Below, piece after piece: positions 59,111 to 64,000 of a DNA stretch of 64,000 bases. Source of the DNA: Chalara sp. BL73 (Eukaryota; Ascomycota; Leotiomycetes; Helotiales); contig CAKJVC010000123.1 of assembly GCA_918026815.1 (NCBI GenBank), positions 434,001 through 498,000 on the forward strand, in the 5' to 3' direction. The notes beneath the pieces are model-generated. The model was not told the DNA's origin, did not search any database, and worked only from the letters and a program-made list of their open reading frames with translations. The stretch's first letter is position 1, and each line of letters begins with the position of its first letter. Both the position numbers and the translations under genes were made by a program.

Positions 59111-61890
59111 CCATCTAAAATTTTTGCGAGCAGAGTGCGTTTATCCACGAGAGTACTGTAAGTTACCTAAGCGACGAGAAAGGGGGGGAAGAGTCTCTCG
59201 GTGATTTGTACTCATAGAGATTGTCCGAGAATGATATGTAATTTCTGACTCTATCATTTGTACCCTACTTTGTAAATTTCCCAGCTGGGGGATTGTGTAG
59301 TCGATGGCCAAGGCACATCCTGGAGCGGGCCCCCTCCAAGCCCCAAGCCCCCAATAACAGGCTCTCGGGAGCAGTATGTAAGTACAGTGACTAGTGCCTT
59401 TCAAACTGAAATTGATCTAGTAAGGACAGTAACACGTCTGCAGCAGGGACCGCTCGGTAAGGTTAAGGTTTTATTATCCAGAAATCGAACGTCTTCTGAA
59501 ACAGTGGAGAAGCTTCCCTGTGGTCCAATCGTGGAATGGGTTGATGGAGTCCTTCAGCATTCCCCCATGGAGTTGGGAAAGAGGCTACGGCATATGCTTC
59601 GGAGCCATCCTCGTTTATAAGTGTCAACTTTGGAAAAAGTCGATGAGCTGAAGCACAAGCTCGGTCTAGAACCTCCCTGGCCAGCTGTCATTTTATGAGT
59701 GACAGAAGCAACTATCATGTGCAACAATCAATAATCTGAACATCCCCGGATCTGGGTCGATGGTCGCACTGCTCATACACACACAAGGCCTTGTATCGTG
59801 AGGTTGTCTAAGACGCGTGAGGGAGGCAGAGACAATGGAAAGCATTATTGGCCGAAGGACAGGTTCATGCAGCGCCGAGGCGTGATGTAAGCCATGTGGA
59901 AAAGAAAGATGAACCACTTAATCACCGGTCAGCTTGACATTTCCAAGAACAAAAAAGAAAGTAGCAGTTTTTACAGTATCAGGCGAGCAATTTTGAATCT
60001 CAAGTTCCAACAAAATCATGTGGTGTTCACCCACAAAACGACTTGACAGCTTAACGGCCACCCAAGCAAGCCACGGAGCCATGAGTCGTGTTCCTTTTTT
60101 TCCACCCAAATTGTGTAACACATGCCGACAAGCGAGACATGCATAGAGTGGCGACTCGAGGCTGATTCAAGCCATTCAATAATTTCAGCACAAGGTGAGA
60201 ACGCTAAGTTGACTTCTCTCCGTATGTACTAGGGGGACGGAGGTAGGACCGATATGTAATGTTGAGGAGGACCGCTGTGTCTCAGGGCTTCCTCCCTCAA
60301 CTGTTGGCACGCTGAAGCACAGTATAGATGTACACTGTAGATGCACATATGCCGTGGCCGATAGACAGATCGAATGCTTTCTTTTTTCTGCCGTCCTGTG
60401 CAGTTTGGATCTTGCATATTTTGCGGGGCGGGATATGCCCTGTATTGTGCTGTAATGTGTAAGTATAGCAAGTATGAAAAACGGGAAAGATTCTCGAGGC
60501 GAGCAGGCAAGTGGGCAAGTACAAGCAGCAGAAACATGGGATCGCGGGGTGTTTCTCAAGCAGTGCCGGGGCGCGCTTTGTCTTGGGTGGTGGCGGTGGT
60601 GACTTTGTCTTTGTTCGTGAGCCCTTTTCAGCTAGAGTCCGATCGTGTTTACCTCGATCTAGCTAGATGCGACCGAGTTTAAACTTACGAGCAATGACAA
60701 GTACAGGCGCCCAGGAAACAGCGCTTGGGCGTCTGTTTGGATCAGGTAAGTATAGCACAGGACAGTAATATAACACAGCACAGCACAGTACAGTACAATA
60801 TTCTTGTCCGCCAAGGATCCGCATGGGCCGTGGATGAAAGTTGGCTGATGCAGGTCGAGGATCAGGATATGGATCGAAGTCCGTGATCTTGGCTGCCATC
60901 GCACCATACAGTGACCCTGTTTATCGCTACGGGAAGAAGAAAACCACGCTTTGTGAACCTTGCACGCCCTCACGGATCTTGCAGCGTTAGGGTATGTGCC
61001 TCCAGGGTTCAGGGTCTCCCCCGCCCCCCCCTGGTTCCACGCTAATCACGGACACGTTTCTTCTGATCGGGGCTGGGCTTACAGCACCAATCCTGTGCCT
61101 GTAACAGTACTGACTCCTCCTCTGCTGTAAGTAAGTGAACTACGTTAATCCTGTCCCTGTCTTTGTCCTGTACATCCACTGCTGTACTCCATTGTACCCT
61201 CCCGTACCTTCCTGCACTTGCTGTGCCTAGCGCGGGCATGGGACACCAGCAAAGCAAGTCAGCAACAACGCCGCCCAACAGGGTCCCGGGGCTCCTTGTC
61301 ACGGCATGGCAGCTCCTGTCTTGGTGCTTGTCCTCCGAAGGTCCTTTCTCTCTCAGCGGTATCTTAGCATTCTCGCTCCGTCGGCACAGACGCTCGCTCG
61401 GTCGCTGCTGGCTGCTGCTGCTTGCTGCTGGTTAAATTGTCTGGTCTCTTGTTCAACCAAGGCGACTGATATTGCCCATTCTTTGTGTCCTTGTTCTTTA
61501 CATTTCTCGAAGCTTGATTGTCCCCATCCGATGCACCCCCTTGGCTTGCAACGTGTGATGGAACTTTCGCGCCTCCAAGTGCCTAAATTCCTCGGGATTT
61601 ATTTGAGCCATAATCAGTAATCCATCCGCACAGCTCTCATCCTCCTGTCCTTACTAAGTAACTGGACCTGACTTCTACTATCAGAAATGGATCCCCTATG
61701 GCTCCCTTTCTCGGCCCCTATATCCCCTGCTTGCCATGCGGCAAAGCCCCCTAGGCCACACCCCCCTCCCCCCCTACGAAAGTACTACAATAAGTAACGA
61801 GAATCTAAAATAGTGGCTGGCATCCCTAGTCGAACCGGCTCTCGCTCTGGGAATCCAAAGCCCCACAACCCACCACGATACCCACTATCA

Positions 61891-61910
61891 CAGTACAGTA
61901 CAGTACTGTA
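61891..61910. promoter_or_regulatory. GTACAGTACAGTAC-type palindromic element
   Basis: CAGTACAGTACAGTACTG is an overlapping array of the GTAC/CAGTACTG palindrome about 350 bases before the bHLH start. Similar sequences occur upstream of HAP2 and the Reg1-like gene. It may be a dimeric transcription-factor site; the factor is unknown. Confidence 0.4.
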
Positions 61911-62262
61911 ACCATCAAACCCCTAACCTTTTTGCCAAACCTGCCCTAAAGAATCCTCCGTTGACCACCCGCCCTCTTTTTCAGATCAAACCACAAACCA
62001 CCACCCCATCTCCAGTCTCCAATCTCTAATCTCCATCTTGCCCCCCCATTCAACTCTATCTGGACGACAAAGCAGGTCGGTTTTTGTCAATTGGGGATCT
62101 GCTTCGTTGCCAGAATTCCATTCTCAGGTCGCGATAGTAGTACCGGCTCACCCTCGTTTATTAGCAGTACTCTTCCGCCCACCACCCTTCTAGAAGCTTT
62201 TTGCTGGCCGTGTCTGTGCTGATCGAATCTTCATTCTTCATTCTTCACCACAATCGATCCAT

Positions 62263-63928
62263 ATGTCCCAAAGCCCCCCACAAACCACCATAACAAATCC
62301 CGCTGTCATGAGCACTGAACAACATTCGTCTCTGCCTGCAGGGCTGGCCGGCGTATTAAACAGACCAGATGAGCAGCGAGATTCGGCATATTATTCCAAC
62401 ATGGACGCTTCGTCTAAGCGTAAGAATCTTCCGCTTGCGACACCAATTTCTGTACACTGACCTTCAACTAGATACTTCTGTTCAGTCTGCGAATGGAAAC
62501 AATGTTCTTACGCCTCCTTCGACGTATCAATCGTCAACAGCAGACCACACTCCGTCTCCCATCAACACCTCCATGCTGAACCAACCCCTCCCCTCACCAG
62601 GCTCAATGAGTGTGGCCTCAATGGTATCTCCCACGGCAGATCAATCCATGCTCCGCCGCTTAGATCGACAATCATACGAATCAGGGACCGTGAGCGCGGG
62701 GTTGCATAATTATGATGCGGATTCTCGAAGGCAGAGCGTTAACTCAACGGTCGCGCAAGGACTCGGAGAGTTGAGACTCGCTAGCTCGCCATATGCCAGC
62801 AACAACCAGTCGACCACTTCAATCCAGTCTACCTTGCAGCAGCAGCGCAATCCAGGTGGTGCGGAACGAAACTCGCTGGGTCGGTTCTATTCGAATGGCC
62901 AAACCACGCCAGCTCAACGAACGAGCATACCGATGAGCTTGCCAGACCCAATATCACCTAAGGGCCCAAGAGCTCCTATCATTGCTCCAGCGATTACTGG
63001 GCCGGCGCAGGGAAGTATCGCTCGTGCCCCAGAAGCTATTCCAGGTCAAGCATGGGCATTTCCCGAAGAACCCATCCAGCAACTCAACTCTAGAGCAAGG
63101 CCTAGCGCGGAGCCCATCAATCGTCAAGGTACCTCTTTCTTGGACTCAAGACGAAGCAGTTTCGCGGAGTCAATCGCTAGTAGTCAATATACTACAGAAT
63201 CGAGGTATCCTCCTGGACAACGCAGACTGGAAGAAGGTGTACCTGGTCAAGACTACCAGAGATTATCACGTGCCTCATCAGAGCTGCAAAATGTATCAAC
63301 GCATCACCACAGTCTACAACATAAGCAGGTCAGCGACCTGCAGAGCGAATCTGGTTCTCCAAGCAGCAGCCAGCCATATTCTCGAACACCAGAGCTGAGA
63401 GTTTCTCATAAGCTTGCCGAGCGAAAGAGACGAACTGAAATGAAAGACCTGTTTGATCAGCTGCGTGATTTGATGCCGCAAGAGCGTGGCTCCAAGGCTA
63501 GCAAGTGGGAGATCTTAACCAAAGGTATGTATCAGGCCATAAATAAGGATCTCCAGTACTAACGATCCTAAGCCATCGCTGAGTATACCCGTCTCAAAGA
63601 GACACTTGAAAAAGACCGAATTAAGATGACGACTATCACCAAAGAGAGGGATGATCTATATCGTGAATGTAACAACATGCGGGTTGAGAATGCTCAGCTT
63701 CGCGGTGAGATGGCACGCATGACCGGCGGTGCTGGCTATCGTGGTGATCATGTCAATCGGGAACATGAGCGTATGATTGATCCTAATCATCCTCACTATC
63801 AAGGATCTGCTCGCATTCCTCCCTCCGAGCAGCTGCCCCCGCTTCGTATGCAGAGCGGACCATCTTCGGAGTCCATGAACGGTATTCAGTACCAGAACGC
63901 ACCTCGTGTTGGGTATCATCAGTTCTAA
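62263..63928 (+). CDS. bHLH transcription factor with coiled coil
   Basis: Predicted DNA-binding transcription factor of 521 residues. Exons: 62263-62419, 62472-63524 and 63573-63928. The last intron lies inside the HLH and ends AGTACTAACGATCCTAAG. The first about 350 residues are Ser/Pro/Gln-rich and disordered. The bHLH (about 358-415) has the basic part SHKLAERKRRTEMK with His, Glu and Arg at the spacing H-x3-E-x3-R that predicts binding to CACGTG-type E-boxes. Then come helix 1 (LFDQLRDLMPQ), a loop (RGSKASKWEIL) and helix 2 (AIAEYTRLKETL). A leucine-type coiled coil follows (RIKMTTITKERDDLYRECNN) for dimerisation. The start is the first ATG after the C/T-rich leader; a second in-frame ATG follows 15 codons later. 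The target pathway cannot be told from the sequence. Confidence 0.88.
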
Positions 63929-64000
63929 ATAGATGGTGTCTCTCACGGCTTAGCAGCAAGACTGTAGTCAAGCTCGAGTCCGCTCATCTCGAGGCATATG
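63929..64000. other. Right edge, 3' flank of the bHLH gene
   Basis: Seventy bases downstream of the stop codon; nothing else was seen. Confidence 0.5.

Larger units (their letters stand above)
54703..62262. other. 7.5 kb upstream region of the bHLH gene
   Basis: No protein family was recognised in any frame. The longest frame (57198-57782, 194 codons) starts without ATG and looks random. Repeats include (TGAA)n at about 57116-57136 and an A run joined to a G run at about 59088-59110. From 57.8 kb on, GTACAGTAC/TACTGTAC elements recur (about 57888, 58402, 58578, 58738, 60786, 61892). C/T-rich tracts at 61930-62050 resemble the leaders of HAP2 and the Reg1-like gene. Non-coding transcripts cannot be excluded. 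Confidence 0.45.

Noticed and set aside
1..64000. CRISPR array, prophage, bacterial operon or secondary-metabolite cluster
   Set aside because: No direct-repeat/spacer series, no phage or bacterial genes, and no polyketide synthase, peptide synthetase or terpene cyclase signatures; this is fungal nuclear DNA.

Overview
The window comes from the nuclear genome of a filamentous ascomycete. Genes carry short introns (about 45-75 bases) with GT...AG ends and CTGAC/CTAAC-type branch sites. The proteins are typical Pezizomycotina versions of conserved eukaryotic families: Trm5, Sec10, Nus1, RanGAP/Rna1, Hap2/NF-YA, Lsm2, Snm1/Pso2, a Reg1-like protein and a bHLH factor. Promoters and leaders are long and pyrimidine-rich. 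A leotiomycete-like fungus is my best guess, from the overall look of the proteins and promoters only. Start codons and splice sites were worked out by hand; each multi-exon model closes in frame.

Layout. 1-8.5 kb: a non-coding left edge, a small secreted cysteine protein, a Ser/Thr-rich GPI-anchored wall protein on the minus strand, and a thioredoxin-fold SH3BGR-like protein with an acidic tail. 8.9-15.6 kb: three consecutive decayed genes (a 2-hydroxyacyl-CoA lyase, an unknown charged protein, an unknown coiled-coil protein), then a degenerate tRNA-Asp. 16.4-25.9 kb: a compact housekeeping block of TRM5(-), AlkB-type dioxygenase(+), NUS1(-), SEC10(+) and RNA1(+), with two head-to-head promoters and one tail-to-tail pair 35 bases apart. 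26-31.2 kb: a 4.2 kb regulatory region and HAP2. 32.4-35.0 kb: a decayed DUF6594 membrane protein and two decayed retropepsin-like units. 35-44.2 kb: a 9 kb gene-poor stretch, then a Reg1/Hex2-like PP1 regulator. 48-54.7 kb: a SnoaL-like protein(-), LSM2(+) and PSO2/SNM1(+). 54.7-64 kb: 7.5 kb of mostly non-coding DNA, then a bHLH transcription factor.

How the genes relate. Two DNA-damage proteins (the AlkB-type dioxygenase and Pso2) are present, and both carry a PCNA-box-like motif near the N terminus. The three regulatory genes (Hap2, Reg1-like, bHLH) each sit behind a 4-9 kb upstream region with C/T-rich leaders and recurrent TACTGTAC/GTACAGTAC motifs. The decayed genes are confined to two belts (8.9-15.6 and 32.4-35.0 kb) between intact housekeeping genes. 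Several of their stops fit C-to-T change, as repeat-induced point mutation or ordinary deamination would give. I did not find a convincing new multi-gene system; the most unusual items are these belts, the retropepsin pair and the shared promoter motif.
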